A stretch of 64,000 nt of DNA, taken from the NCBI RefSeq assembly GCF_001676055.1, contig NZ_LZEX01000001.1, positions 1 to 64,000 of the forward strand, given 5' to 3'. Position 1 is the stretch's first letter; every line of letters starts with the position of its first letter. The DNA is from Morganella psychrotolerans (GTDB taxonomy: Bacteria > Pseudomonadota > Gammaproteobacteria > Enterobacterales > Enterobacteriaceae). The notes beneath the pieces are model-generated. The model searched no databases. It had not been told where the DNA came from and saw only the letters and a list, made by a program, of their open reading frames with translations. Shown here piece by piece: positions 8,670 through 17,748 of this stretch. A program made the translations under genes and the position numbers.

Positions 8670-8742
8670 GGGCTGTTAGCTCAGTTGGCAGAGCACTGGA
8701 CTCTTAATCCATTGGTCGGGGGTTCGAACCCCCCACAGCCCA
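8670..8742 (+). tRNA. tRNA-Lys (anticodon CUU)
   Basis: A 73-base cloverleaf. The acceptor stem is GGGCTGT/ACAGCCC, the D-arm GCTC-AGTTGGCA-GAGC, the anticodon loop CTCTTAA (anticodon CTT), and the T-arm GGGGG-TTCGAAC-CCCCC. The discriminator base is A. The next three bases are TCA, not the CCA that enterobacterial tRNA genes usually encode, and the outermost anticodon-stem pair is C/T. The gene would need a CCA-adding enzyme. It stands alone. Confidence 0.88.
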
Positions 8743-8911
8743 TCAATAAAAATAAGATGTTACCTGTTCCGCGTCATCAGGCATGTTCCATGCGGGACGT
8801 AGCCGGGATGCAACTGCTAAAAATCATATCAATTTGCCGGGCATTGTCAGTCAGAGGATTGAGTGCGGGGTGAATCTCTTGCGTGTCGAAACGCTTAGTT
8901 TGCCGTTAAAC

Positions 8912-8948
8912 GATAAAACACCCGGTGGATATCATCGGGTGTTTTATC
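8912..8948. terminator. Terminator downstream of ybiT
   Basis: GATAAAACACCCG and CGGGTGTTTTATC form a 13-bp stem with T-runs on both sides. It ends ybiT on the minus strand and could also stop plus-strand transcription from the tRNA. Confidence 0.85.
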
Positions 8949-8967
8949 ATTGAAGGTGGTCAGTGTA

Positions 8968-10575
8968 TCAGCTTGCGGATGATTCAATGCCCTGGCTGCG
9001 CAGGTATTCATCATAAGTTCCGGTGAAGTCGATAACTTTTTCCGGGGTGATTTCGATGATGCGGGTAGCCAGAGAACTGACGAACTCACGGTCATGGGAA
9101 ACAAAGACTAATGTTCCCTGATATAAATCAAGCGCCATATTCAGAGATTCAATGGATTCCATGTCGAGGTGGTTAGTCGGCTCATCCATAATAAGAATGT
9201 TCGGCTTGGTCATCATCAGCTTACCGAATAACATCCGGCCTTTTTCGCCTCCTGACAGAACCTGAACCGGTTTCTTGATATCATCCTGGGAGAACAGCAG
9301 ACGCCCGAGCACACCGCGGACAGATTGCTCATCATCACCGGCCTGCATCCACAGACTCATCCAGTCGAAAACCGTCATATTGACATCAAAATCAGTCCCG
9401 TGATCCTGCCCGTAATAACCGATAGCCGCATTTTCAGACCATTTGTAGCGGCCTGCATCCGGTGTCAGTTCGCCGACAAGAGTTTTCATCAGTGTGGTTT
9501 TACCGACACCATTCATACCCAGAACGGCGATTTTTTCACCCACTTCAACCATCATATTGATGTTTTTGAACAATGGCGGGTTGTTATCATACCCTTTGGT
9601 CAGGTTTTCTACTTCCAGCGCATTACGGAACAGTTTTTTGTCCTGATCAAAACGGATAAACGGATTCTGGCGGCTGGAGGCTTTTATTTCTGCCAGCTGA
9701 ATTTTATCTATCTGCTTAGCGCGGGAGGTTGCCTGGCGTGATTTGGAGGCATTTGCACTGAAACGGCTGACAAATGACTGCAATTCATTGATCTGTGCTT
9801 TTTTCTTCGCGTTATCCGCTAACAGACGCTCACGGGATTGTGTGGCGGCAAACATATATTCATCATAGTTACCCGGATGCACATTCAGGCTGCCGTAATC
9901 CAGATCCGCCATGTGTGTACACACCATATTGAGGAAGTGACGGTCATGGGAAATAATGATCATGGTACTGTTACGGGCATTCAGCGTCTGCTCAAGCCAG
10001 CGGATAGTATCGATATCCAGGTTATTCGTCGGCTCATCGAGCAGCAGAATATCCGGGTCAGCAAACAGCGCCTGGGCTAATAAGACACGCAGTTTCCAGC
10101 CCGGAGCGACTTCGCTCATCGGGCCGCTGTGCTGCTCCAGCGGAATACCCACACCCAGCAATAATTCACCGGCGCGGGATTCGACTGTATAGCCATCCAT
10201 TTCGGCAAACTGTACTTCCAGATCCGCCACACGCATGCCGTCTTCTTCGCTCATTTCCGGCAAATTATAGATGCGGTCGCGTTCCTGTTTGACTTCCCAC
10301 AGCTCACTGTGACCCATGATCACAGTATCAAGCACGCTGAATTCTTCATAAGCAAACTGATCCTGCTTCAGTTTACCCAGGCGCTCATTCGGGTCGAGGA
10401 AGACATTCCCGCCGGACGGAGTGAGTTCGCCGCCGAGAATTTTCATAAAGGTGGATTTACCACTGCCGTTCGCGCCGATCAAGCCGTAGCGATTGCCGCC
10501 GCCGAATTTTACAGAGATGTTTTCAAACAGCGGCTTAGCGCCGAACTGCATCGTGATATTATTGCTGATTAACAA
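8968..10575 (-). CDS. ybiT: ABC-F family ATPase YbiT
   Basis: A 535-aa soluble protein with two ABC ATPase domains and no membrane segment. The first Walker A is GANGSGKST (about 35-43) and the second GMNGVGKTT (about 351-359). Walker B segments are [13 protein letters not shown] and [13 protein letters not shown]. The interdomain linker ([20 protein letters not shown]) is typical of ABC-F proteins. It closely matches E. coli YbiT (530 aa) as remembered. ABC-F proteins act on ribosomes as translation factors rather than as transporters. It is monocistronic with a strong terminator. The start matches the E. coli orthologue. Confidence 0.95.
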   Translation of the reverse strand: MLISNNITMQFGAKPLFENISVKFGGGNRYGLIGANGSGKSTFMKILGGELTPSGGNVFLDPNERLGKLKQDQFAYEEFSVLDTVIMGHSELWEVKQERDRIYNLPEMSEEDGMRVADLEVQFAEMDGYTVESRAGELLLGVGIPLEQHSGPMSEVAPGWKLRVLLAQALFADPDILLLDEPTNNLDIDTIRWLEQTLNARNSTMIIISHDRHFLNMVCTHMADLDYGSLNVHPGNYDEYMFAATQSRERLLADNAKKKAQINELQSFVSRFSANASKSRQATSRAKQIDKIQLAEIKASSRQNPFIRFDQDKKLFRNALEVENLTKGYDNNPPLFKNINMMVEVGEKIAVLGMNGVGKTTLMKTLVGELTPDAGRYKWSENAAIGYYGQDHGTDFDVNMTVFDWMSLWMQAGDDEQSVRGVLGRLLFSQDDIKKPVQVLSGGEKGRMLFGKLMMTKPNILIMDEPTNHLDMESIESLNMALDLYQGTLVFVSHDREFVSSLATRIIEITPEKVIDFTGTYDEYLRSQGIESSAS

Positions 10576-10756
10576 GACGAATACTCATTAGTTGAAATTG
10601 AAAAAAGAAACGGCGGGCATTATGCCACAAATTAAACGCGAACTCACCGGTGTATAAAAAAAAAGGCGGGGCATGTGCGGAAAAATGCAAAACAAAATTG
10701 ATAAACAGCCGATTCTCTGATGAAGTTGTCCCGGGCTTTCTGTAAGAGAAGCCCGG

Positions 10757-10783
10757 CGGGTATATACCCGACTTCATTCAGGA
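10757..10783. repeat. Short fragment of the palindromic intergenic repeat
   Basis: CGGGTATATACCCG (10757-10770) is a perfect palindrome followed by ACTTCATTCAGGA, resembling the ends of the repeats at 8491 and 23298. It lies just upstream of the DUF4184 gene. Confidence 0.4.
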
Positions 10784-10790
10784 TAGCGCT

Positions 10791-11534
10791 ATGCCATGGA
10801 CATTTTCTCATCCGGCGGTTGTTTTTCCGCTGAAACATTCCCGTTTCGGACGCGGGCTGAATCTTCCCGCTCTGATAACCGGCAGTCTTTCGCCCGATTT
10901 ACTGTATTCTTTCGGGTTATACCGCGCAGCAGATGATGCGCATCATTTCGGCGGCTGGTTTTATACCGGACTGCCGTTTTGTCTGCTTCTTATTCTGATT
11001 TTTCATTATTTATCTGATCCGCTGAAAAAAATTCTGCCTGTTCCTGTCACCGACCCGCTGACACGTTCATGGCGCGGCAATGCTATCCTACTGATTTCTT
11101 TGTTTATTGGTGCTGCCACTCATATTATCTGGGATGCATTTACCCATGAAACCGGCACTGTCGTCAGAGCGGTGTCACTGCTGCAGGCGTCTGTATTGCA
11201 GGGAATGACTGACGGGCAGGAAATTGGTGTCTACAAAGTGTTACAGCACCTCGGCTCACTGCTCGGCGCCGGGTATCTTTGTCTGGTCTATATCCGCTAT
11301 CAGCGCAGGCTTGATGCCGCGCAGCAACAGAAAAACCGCCGTAAATTTGTTCGCCTGGCGGGTCTTGCTGTATTTTCAGCCCTTTGTGCATTGCCGGTTG
11401 CATTGTGGCTTGCTCACAGGACAAACGGTTTTCATGTGAATCGTTTTGTCTTTTATGAATTGTCGCTGACTGTACCGTTTTTGTTCGGATTTATTGTATT
11501 GATGGCACTATTTTATGCAGTTAAGCGGGTTTGA
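10791..11534 (+). CDS. DUF4184 family inner-membrane protein
   Basis: A 247-aa protein matching the DUF4184 pattern. It begins MPWTFSHPAVVFPL and carries LITGSLSPDLLY, then DAHHFGGW, and IWDAFTHETG around residue 110-120. About six hydrophobic segments suggest a polytopic membrane protein. The conserved His and Asp residues resemble those of metal-dependent membrane hydrolases, but no activity is established for this family to my knowledge. It is followed closely by yaiI. Confidence 0.8.
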   Translation: MPWTFSHPAVVFPLKHSRFGRGLNLPALITGSLSPDLLYSFGLYRAADDAHHFGGWFYTGLPFCLLLILIFHYLSDPLKKILPVPVTDPLTRSWRGNAILLISLFIGAATHIIWDAFTHETGTVVRAVSLLQASVLQGMTDGQEIGVYKVLQHLGSLLGAGYLCLVYIRYQRRLDAAQQQKNRRKFVRLAGLAVFSALCALPVALWLAHRTNGFHVNRFVFYELSLTVPFLFGFIVLMALFYAVKRV

Positions 11535-11629
11535 CGGCTTTATTCTGTGCGTTTTGATGTCACTCCGGTATTCTTGGTATAAATTTTAGCGCAGCCCTTA
11601 GCGCAACATACCTGTTCAGAGGAAATACC

Positions 11630-12094
11630 ATGGCAATCTGGGTCGATGCTGACGCCTGTCCGAAAGTAATCAAAGAGATACTCTACCGGGCAGCAGATCG
11701 TGAAAAAATAGAGATTACATTTGTTGCCAACCAGCGCCTGGTTGTCCCGGCATCACCCTTTTTGCGAACATTACAGGTGTCCGCAGGGTTTGATGTCGCT
11801 GATAACGAAATTGTCTGCCGGGTGCAACCGGATGAACTGGTGATCACCGCCGATATTCCGCTGGCAGCCGAAGTGCTGGAAAAGGGCGGTGTAGCGCTCA
11901 ACCCGCGTGGAGAACGCTACAGCAATGCCACTATCCGGGAGCGCCTGACCATGCGTGACTTTATGGACACTATGCGAGCCAGCGGTGTTCAGACCGGCGG
12001 TCCGGCAACCATGAATCAGCGTGACCGCCAGCAGTTTGCCAATGAACTGGATAAATGGCTGTTACAGCGCAAAAAACGCCTCTCTGTGTCCTGA
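11630..12094 (+). CDS. yaiI: YaiI/YqxD family protein (UPF0178)
   Basis: A 154-aa protein with the family signature [16 protein letters not shown] at the start. [16 protein letters not shown] and [16 protein letters not shown] follow, then [19 protein letters not shown]. The N-terminal Asp residues resemble a PIN-like nuclease fold, but the function is not established. The length and sequence match E. coli YaiI closely. The ATG is preceded by GAGGAAA. A hairpin terminator follows. Confidence 0.93.
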   Translation: MAIWVDADACPKVIKEILYRAADREKIEITFVANQRLVVPASPFLRTLQVSAGFDVADNEIVCRVQPDELVITADIPLAAEVLEKGGVALNPRGERYSNATIRERLTMRDFMDTMRASGVQTGGPATMNQRDRQQFANELDKWLLQRKKRLSVS

Positions 12095-12125
12095 TCCCTC
12101 CATGTCATTAATATATGAATGTTTT

Positions 12126-12148
12126 CCGGGCTGCATTATGTAGCCCGG
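12126..12148. terminator. Hairpin after yaiI
   Basis: CCGGGCT and AGCCCGG form a 7-bp GC-rich stem, extended by CTGCA/TGTAG-like pairing. It follows yaiI by about 30 bases. There is no clear T-tail on the plus strand, though four T's precede the stem. Confidence 0.55.
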
Positions 12149-12350
12149 CAGTAATAATTCCCTCTCTTTGTTCACTATCCGACCTAAAACATCATAATAA
12201 CAATGGGTTATAATTATTCTGCTGCCGTATTTATGCAGACGATCTGGTCTGGATCTGACTAAATGCCTCGTTAAATCCGATACTTTATATCGGTCATTCC
12301 TGATAATGCTTCTATTTAGCACTGATATTATTAACAATGCATCATATTCA
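12149..12350. other. AT-rich intergenic region upstream of the deaminase
   Basis: I see no gene here. It separates yaiI from the deaminase promoter and becomes increasingly AT-rich towards it, with repeats of TTAACAAT at about 12331 and 12351. Confidence 0.5.
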
Positions 12351-12378
12351 TTAACAATATAATGATATTTGTTATAAT
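12351..12378 (+). promoter_or_regulatory. Sigma-70-type promoter for the L-amino acid deaminase
   Basis: TTAACA (12351-12356) and TATAAT (12373-12378) are separated by 16 bases, 62 bases before the ATG. The -10 is a perfect consensus and the -35 has one mismatch. The flanks are AT-rich. Confidence 0.65.
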
Positions 12379-12439
12379 TAGCGTGCTACTTTATTAAAGA
12401 ATTGCCATATAAATATTAAATAAAATGATGAGGCTTTAG

Positions 12440-13864
12440 ATGAAAATCTCACGCAGAAAGTTAATCTTAGGGGTTGGTGCTGCCGGGGTGTTGGCAGGTG
12501 GTGCTTCAGTATTAGTTCCGATGGTTCGCCGCGACGGTAAATTTGTGGAAACCACATCCCGTGCAAAAGCAGTTACCGGCACGGAAGGCGCGTTACCGAA
12601 AGAAGCCGATGCTGTGATTATCGGCGGCGGTATGATGGGCATCATGACTGCAATTAACCTGGCTGAAAGGGGCATGAGCGTTACCGTCCTGGAAAAAGGA
12701 GATATTGCCGGTGAACAGTCCGGACGGGCTTACAGCCAGATCATCAGCTATAAAACATCAAAAGAAATTTTCCCGCTGCACCATTACGGCAAAATGCTGT
12801 GGCGCGGTATGAATGAAAAAATTGGCGCGGATACCAGTTACCGGACTCAGGGCCGCGTTGAAGTGCCGTCAAGTGCGGACGATCTCGAAAAATCACAGGC
12901 GTGGGTTGAATCTGCCAAAGTGTGGGCATCTGACTTTGATGCGCCGCTCAATACCCGTTTTATTAAGGGTGATGAATTAAAACAACGTCTTGCCGGTGCA
13001 AAAACAGACTGGCCGATTGCCGGGTTTGAAGAAGATTCCGGCAGTGTGGATCCGGAAACAGGCGTGCCGGTTCTGGCTGAGTATGCCAAAACACTGGGTG
13101 TTAAAATTTTCACCCACTGTGCGGTTCGCGGTATTGAAACTGCCGGCGGTAAAGTATCTGATGTTGTTACTGAGAAAGGCGCAATCAAAACCTCTCATGT
13201 TGTACTGACCGGGGGGATCTGGTCGCGTCTGTTTATGGGCAATCTGGGTATTGATATCCCGACACTGAATGTGTACTTGTCACAGCAAAGGGTTTCCGGT
13301 GTGCCGGGTGCGCCACGCGGCAATGTGCATTTACCAAGCGGTATCCATTTCCGTGAGCAGGCCGACGGCACTTATGCAGTAGCGCCGCGTATTTTCACCA
13401 GCTCAGTGGTGAAAGACAGCTTCCTGCTGGGACCAAAATTCCTGCATCTGCTGGGCGGTGGCGAATTACCGCTGGAATTCTCCATCGGGGAAGATTTATT
13501 TAACTCCTTTAAAATGGCAACCTCCTGGAATATGGATGAAGTATCGCCGTTTGAGACTCACCGGATTGCGACAGCAACACAGAACAGCGAACATCTGGAT
13601 GCGGTATTCGCCCGCATGAAAGCAGAGTTTCCTGTATTTGAACAATCAAAAGTGGTTGAGCGCTGGGGTGCGGTTGTTGCACCTACGTTTGACGAACTGC
13701 CGATTATTTCTGAAGTGAAAGAGTATCCGGGACTGGTTATCAATACCGCAACCGTATGGGGCATGACCGAAGGTCCTGCATCCGGCGAAATTACAGCGGA
13801 TATTGTTACCGGCAAAAAACCGGTGATTGATCCGGCACCGTTTAGTCTTTCACGTTTCAGTTAA
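12440..13864 (+). CDS. Membrane-bound L-amino acid deaminase (flavoprotein)
   Basis: A 474-aa FAD-dependent enzyme very close to Proteus L-amino acid deaminases as remembered. The N-terminus has a twin-arginine pattern (SRRKLILGVGAAGVLAGG) that acts as export signal and membrane anchor. The FAD-binding Rossmann motif is ADAVIIGGGMMGI at about 57-69, followed by NLAERGMSVTVLEKG. The C-terminal FAD-contact region includes NTATVWGMTEGPASGE. The reaction converts L-amino acids to alpha-keto acids and ammonia, passing electrons to the respiratory chain rather than making hydrogen peroxide. It is a hallmark of Proteeae. A RidA-like gene follows 37 bases later, probably co-transcribed. Confidence 0.93.
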   Translation: MKISRRKLILGVGAAGVLAGGASVLVPMVRRDGKFVETTSRAKAVTGTEGALPKEADAVIIGGGMMGIMTAINLAERGMSVTVLEKGDIAGEQSGRAYSQIISYKTSKEIFPLHHYGKMLWRGMNEKIGADTSYRTQGRVEVPSSADDLEKSQAWVESAKVWASDFDAPLNTRFIKGDELKQRLAGAKTDWPIAGFEEDSGSVDPETGVPVLAEYAKTLGVKIFTHCAVRGIETAGGKVSDVVTEKGAIKTSHVVLTGGIWSRLFMGNLGIDIPTLNVYLSQQRVSGVPGAPRGNVHLPSGIHFREQADGTYAVAPRIFTSSVVKDSFLLGPKFLHLLGGGELPLEFSIGEDLFNSFKMATSWNMDEVSPFETHRIATATQNSEHLDAVFARMKAEFPVFEQSKVVERWGAVVAPTFDELPIISEVKEYPGLVINTATVWGMTEGPASGEITADIVTGKKPVIDPAPFSLSRFS

Positions 13865-13901
13865 TTAGTTAATTACCTGCAATATTATAAAGAGGCTTAA
13901 T

Positions 13902-14390
13902 ATGCGTTATAAAAGTTTACTGTTAGCTCTTCCGTTAGTATGGGGTGCGGCAAATGCAGCTGAAGGTGTTGTTCATCACAAACTGAACGGCATGCCTATC
14001 TCTGAATCTGTGGAAATCAGCGGCAACAAAAACATTATTTTCCTCAGCGGAAAAGTCCCGGCTAAAATTTCAAAAGACGCACCGGAAGGTGTTCTGGCGT
14101 CTTACGGTAACACTGAAGCTCAGACCATCAGTGTTATGGAACAAATAAAAGCACATCTGGCTGAATTAGGTCTGGAAATGAAAGATGTGGTGAAAATGCA
14201 GGTGTTCCTGGTCGGCGGTGATGAAACCAACGGCACAATGGATTTCGCAGGCTTTATGGCAGGTTATTCTAAATTCTATAACGATAAAGATTCCGGCAAT
14301 GCATTACCGGCACGCAGCACTTTCCAGGTGGCGAAATTAGCCAACCCTGCATGGCGTGTAGAGATTGAAGTGACCGCAGTACGCCCGTAA
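13902..14390 (+). CDS. Exported RidA (YjgF/UK114) family imine deaminase
   Basis: A 162-aa protein with a signal peptide (MRYKSLLLALPLVWGAANA) followed by a RidA domain. Landmarks are IIFLSGKVP, EAQTISVMEQIKAHLAELG, VVKMQVFLVG, LPARSTFQVAKLA and VEIEVTAVRP. The conserved Arg that binds the carboxylate (PARST) is present. RidA proteins hydrolyse reactive enamines and imines released by amino acid oxidising or deaminating enzymes. Export to the periplasm next to the membrane-anchored deaminase suggests that it finishes the deaminase reaction outside the cytoplasm. AAGAGGC precedes the ATG. Confidence 0.87.
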   Translation: MRYKSLLLALPLVWGAANAAEGVVHHKLNGMPISESVEISGNKNIIFLSGKVPAKISKDAPEGVLASYGNTEAQTISVMEQIKAHLAELGLEMKDVVKMQVFLVGGDETNGTMDFAGFMAGYSKFYNDKDSGNALPARSTFQVAKLANPAWRVEIEVTAVRP

Positions 14391-14413
14391 GGTGATATAG
14401 CGGCATCATAATT

Positions 14414-14447
14414 AACGGATTTATACTTTTCGGGGTATAAGTCCGTT
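14414..14447. terminator. Hairpin after the RidA gene
   Basis: AACGGATTTATAC and GTATAAGTCCGTT form a 13-bp stem with one mismatch and an 8-base loop. It closes the deaminase-RidA unit. Confidence 0.7.
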
Positions 14448-14649
14448 ACTTGTCCGCTGTACTAATAAAATTGTTATAACCTGTTGAATTAAGATAATTA
14501 ATCCTGTTATTCCCCGGCGTGTACATACTGCGTTATTCTGCCTTTTGAGACAACGATATGCTGACACGAGTCGGCTTTTCACTATAAAATGGCACTCTGC
14601 CTGTTAACTCTTCCTGTATTCAAAATAATCCCGCACCTTTTATATGGTT

Positions 14650-14690
14650 TTGATATTAATCAATAAGGTCTGACCAGTCCATTTTATGAT
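14650..14690 (+). promoter_or_regulatory. FNR box and promoter of the DmsABC-type operon
   Basis: TTGATATTAATCAA (14650-14663) matches the FNR consensus (TTGAT-N4-ATCAA) perfectly. A TATGAT -10 element lies at 14685-14690, which places the FNR site centre near -41.5 from the expected start point, the classic class II activator position. Anaerobic induction is therefore likely. Confidence 0.8.
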
Positions 14691-14722
14691 TGTCAGTAAT
14701 TAAAGAGCGATGTGAGATTATA

Positions 14723-17122
14723 ATGACAACAAAAATAATACCTGAAAATACGGATGGATTGCCGGTCAGCCGCCGTCACTTTGTGCAGGCGGGTGCCGCA
14801 CTGGTTACCTTGCCGTTTATCAGCAGTAACGCCGGTGCACAGGCGGATGAGAGTTTGCCGCAGAGTTCGGCCGACAGTGTGACCGCGCATGCCGGAGCTG
14901 ATGTGATAGCCACATGCAGCACGTTTGACTGCGGCGGGAAATGTGATATTCGCGCACATGTGAAAGAGGGCATTGTCACGCGGATAACCACCCGCCCGGA
15001 TGCGGATCTTGATGAGGGCATGCCGGTGATGCGGGCGTGTGTCCGCGGGCGCGGTTACCGTAAATTTGTCTATAACGCTGATCGGCTGAAATACCCGATG
15101 AAACGGGTCGGCAAGCGCGGCGAAGGGAAGTTTGAGCGGATTTCATGGGATGAAGCAACCACCATGATCGCCGAAAATGTCACCCGGCTGACAGAAAAAC
15201 ATGGCGCAGCCAGCCGCTTTCTGACAGTTAACACCGCTGTTACCGGGGGAATTTTCTCCGGCGATACTATGATGAAGAAACTGTTTAACCTGACCGGCGG
15301 TTATCTGCCGTATTATCACTCCGTCAGTCTGGGAAACACAGTCAAAGTCACCCCTTATACTTACGGGATTGCCAAAACCGGCAGCTCGATGGATACCCTG
15401 GCAAATACGCCGTTAGTGATCCTCTGGGGACATAACCCGAACGAAACCGTATTCGGGCATTCCAATCATTACTATCAGAAAATGAAGCAAAACGGCACAA
15501 AGTTTATTGTCGTTGATCCGCGCTATTCTGATACCGCGCAGTCTCTGGCTGACCAGTGGATCCCACTGTTGCCGACCACAGATAATGCCCTGATGGACGC
15601 GATGATGTATGTCATCGTCACTGAAAACCTCCACGACAAAGCGTTTGTGGATAAATATGTTATCGGTTTTGATGAAGAGCATATGCCGGAGGGTGTTCCG
15701 GCAGGTGAATCGCTGGTCGCTTATCTGACCGGTAAAAAAGACGGCACCGAAAAAACACCGGAGTGGGCAGAAAAAATTACCCGCGTCCCGGCAAATACAA
15801 TCCGCCAGCTGGCACGTGAGTATGCGATGACCAAACCGGCGGCACTTATTCAGGGCTGGGGACCACAACGCCACATTTGTGGTGAGCGCAGTGCGCGCGG
15901 CTCCACTCTGCTGGCGGCGATCACCGGGAATGTCGGGAAAGAGGGCGCATGGGCTGCCGGTTACGGCGGCGGCGGTAACCGTGTGTCAATGCACGGGCCG
16001 GATACCGGCGAAAACCCGGTTAAAGCACAAATCTCCATTATGAACTGGATGCAGGCGGTTGAAGATGCCGGTAAAGTGCGCCCGGAAGACGGGTTACTCG
16101 GTGTTGATAAACTTGATACCAATATCAAAATGATCTTTTCGCTGGCGGGTAACTATCTGGTTAATCAAAACCCGGATGTGAATGCGGCAGCAAAATTACT
16201 GGCAGATGAATCAAAAGTTGAATTTATCGTTGTCAGTGACCTGTATATGTCGCCGTCCGCCAAATACGCTGATCTGCTGCTGCCGGAAACCAGCTTTATG
16301 GAGCGCTGGAATATTGGCGATACCTGGGGCACCGGCAGTTACTTTATTCTGTCTGAAAAACTCATCGAACCCGCATTTGAACGCCGTTCTGATTATGACT
16401 GGATAAGTGAAGTGGCAGATAAAATGGGTGTAAAAGAAGCGCTGACAGAAGGGCGCAGTGAAAAAGAGTGGATTGCGTATCTTGTCGGGATGAATAAAGC
16501 CCGCTTCCCTGAGCGCCCTGATTTCCCGACCTTTGAGGAGTTACAGAAAACCCGCCGTTACCTTTTCAAAGATAAGCCGTTTGTTGCCTTTGAAGCGAAT
16601 ATCCGTGACCCGGAAAATAATCCGTTCCCGACACCGTCCGGCAAAATTGAAATTTTCTCCAAACGTTTGTATGACATGCAGAATCCGGATATTCCGGCGC
16701 TGTCTCATTATGTCCCGGCGATTGAAGGACCGGAAGATAAACTGACGGACACCTATCCGCTTCAGATGCTGACCTGGAAAGGGCGCAACCGCGCAAACTC
16801 CACGCAGTTTTCTAATCCGTGGTTGCAGGAAGTACAGGGACAAACATTGTGGATTAACCCGATTGATGCAGAAAAACGCGGGATCAGTGAAGGGGATATG
16901 GTGCGTATTTATAATGAGCGCGGTATTTCTCAGATCCCCGCGCTTATCACTCAGCGCATTATCCCGGGCGTTGTCGGAATGCAGGCTGGTGCCTGGTGGA
17001 ATCCGGATGAAAAGGGTGTTGATCACGGCGGCTGCCCGAATGTGCTGACATCCACACGGATGACCCCGCTGGCACACGGTAACTCGCATCTGACAGTTCT
17101 GGTTGAGGTAACAAAAGCATGA
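14723..17122 (+). CDS. dmsA: DmsA-type molybdopterin oxidoreductase catalytic subunit
   Basis: A 799-aa Tat-exported enzyme. The twin-arginine motif SRRHFVQAG lies near residue 18. A four-cysteine cluster site follows: CSTFDCGGKC then a Cys about 31 residues later (MRACVRG). The region YYHSVSLGN contains a candidate Ser ligand for molybdenum. C-terminal cofactor contacts include MLTWKGRNRANSTQFSNP. The DMSO-reductase family reduces S- or N-oxides in the periplasm during anaerobic respiration; the true substrate here is unknown. The first Cys spacing (four residues) differs from the three in E. coli DmsA. I chose the ATG at 14723; an upstream TTG at 14690 falls in the promoter. It overlaps dmsB by four bases. 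Confidence 0.85.
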   Translation: MTTKIIPENTDGLPVSRRHFVQAGAALVTLPFISSNAGAQADESLPQSSADSVTAHAGADVIATCSTFDCGGKCDIRAHVKEGIVTRITTRPDADLDEGMPVMRACVRGRGYRKFVYNADRLKYPMKRVGKRGEGKFERISWDEATTMIAENVTRLTEKHGAASRFLTVNTAVTGGIFSGDTMMKKLFNLTGGYLPYYHSVSLGNTVKVTPYTYGIAKTGSSMDTLANTPLVILWGHNPNETVFGHSNHYYQKMKQNGTKFIVVDPRYSDTAQSLADQWIPLLPTTDNALMDAMMYVIVTENLHDKAFVDKYVIGFDEEHMPEGVPAGESLVAYLTGKKDGTEKTPEWAEKITRVPANTIRQLAREYAMTKPAALIQGWGPQRHICGERSARGSTLLAAITGNVGKEGAWAAGYGGGGNRVSMHGPDTGENPVKAQISIMNWMQAVEDAGKVRPEDGLLGVDKLDTNIKMIFSLAGNYLVNQNPDVNAAAKLLADESKVEFIVVSDLYMSPSAKYADLLLPETSFMERWNIGDTWGTGSYFILSEKLIEPAFERRSDYDWISEVADKMGVKEALTEGRSEKEWIAYLVGMNKARFPERPDFPTFEELQKTRRYLFKDKPFVAFEANIRDPENNPFPTPSGKIEIFSKRLYDMQNPDIPALSHYVPAIEGPEDKLTDTYPLQMLTWKGRNRANSTQFSNPWLQEVQGQTLWINPIDAEKRGISEGDMVRIYNERGISQIPALITQRIIPGVVGMQAGAWWNPDEKGVDHGGCPNVLTSTRMTPLAHGNSHLTVLVEVTKA

Positions 17123-17748
17123 GTGATTTTAAAGAATACGCACCGGTCAGTGATGAACAGCTCGGGTTCTTTATTGACTCCTCACGCTGTTCCGGCTGTA
17201 AAGCCTGCCAGGTCGCCTGTAAAGATAAAAATAATCTGGAAGTCGGGCGCAAATTCCGCCGTGTGTATGAAGTTCAGGGTGGCGGATTTGCACCCAATGG
17301 TCAGGGCGGTTATGAAAACAATGTTTTTTCCTACACGCTGACTATCTCCTGTAACCACTGCGACGATCCGGTCTGTGTTAAAAACTGCCCGACCACCGCG
17401 ATGCATAAACGTCCGGGTGATGGCATTGTGCGGGTTGATACGGACAAATGTGTCGGCTGCGGCTATTGCGCCTGGTCGTGTCCTTACGGCGCGCCGCAGA
17501 TGAATAAAGATACAGGGCAAATGTCCAAATGTGACCTTTGTGTCGACTTGCTGGCGGAAGGTCAGAATCCGGTATGCGTTGATACCTGTCCGCTTAATGC
17601 CATAAAATTCGGTAAAATACGCGAACTTCGTGAAAAATACGGGCATTTAAGCCAGGTTCAGGGATTGCCTGACTTTACCATCACACAGCCTAACCTGGTG
17701 ATAAAACCACACAAAGGGGCGCAGAATAAAGGGGAGGCGACATCATGA
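17119..17748 (+). CDS. dmsB: DmsB-type iron-sulfur electron transfer subunit
   Basis: A 209-aa ferredoxin-like subunit with four clusters of cysteines: CSGCKACQVAC (about 23-33), CNHCDDPVCVKNCP (about 76-89), CVGCGYCAWSCP (about 113-124) and CDLCVDLL with CVDTCP further on. These hold four [4Fe-4S] centres that carry electrons from the membrane subunit to the molybdenum subunit. The length is close to E. coli DmsB. It starts within the dmsA stop (ATGA), which indicates translational coupling, and overlaps dmsC likewise. Confidence 0.9.
   Translation: MSDFKEYAPVSDEQLGFFIDSSRCSGCKACQVACKDKNNLEVGRKFRRVYEVQGGGFAPNGQGGYENNVFSYTLTISCNHCDDPVCVKNCPTTAMHKRPGDGIVRVDTDKCVGCGYCAWSCPYGAPQMNKDTGQMSKCDLCVDLLAEGQNPVCVDTCPLNAIKFGKIRELREKYGHLSQVQGLPDFTITQPNLVIKPHKGAQNKGEATS

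Noticed and set aside
8491-8960. An integrated element at the tRNA-Lys
   Set aside because: No integrase, no repeated tRNA end and normal core genes on both sides.
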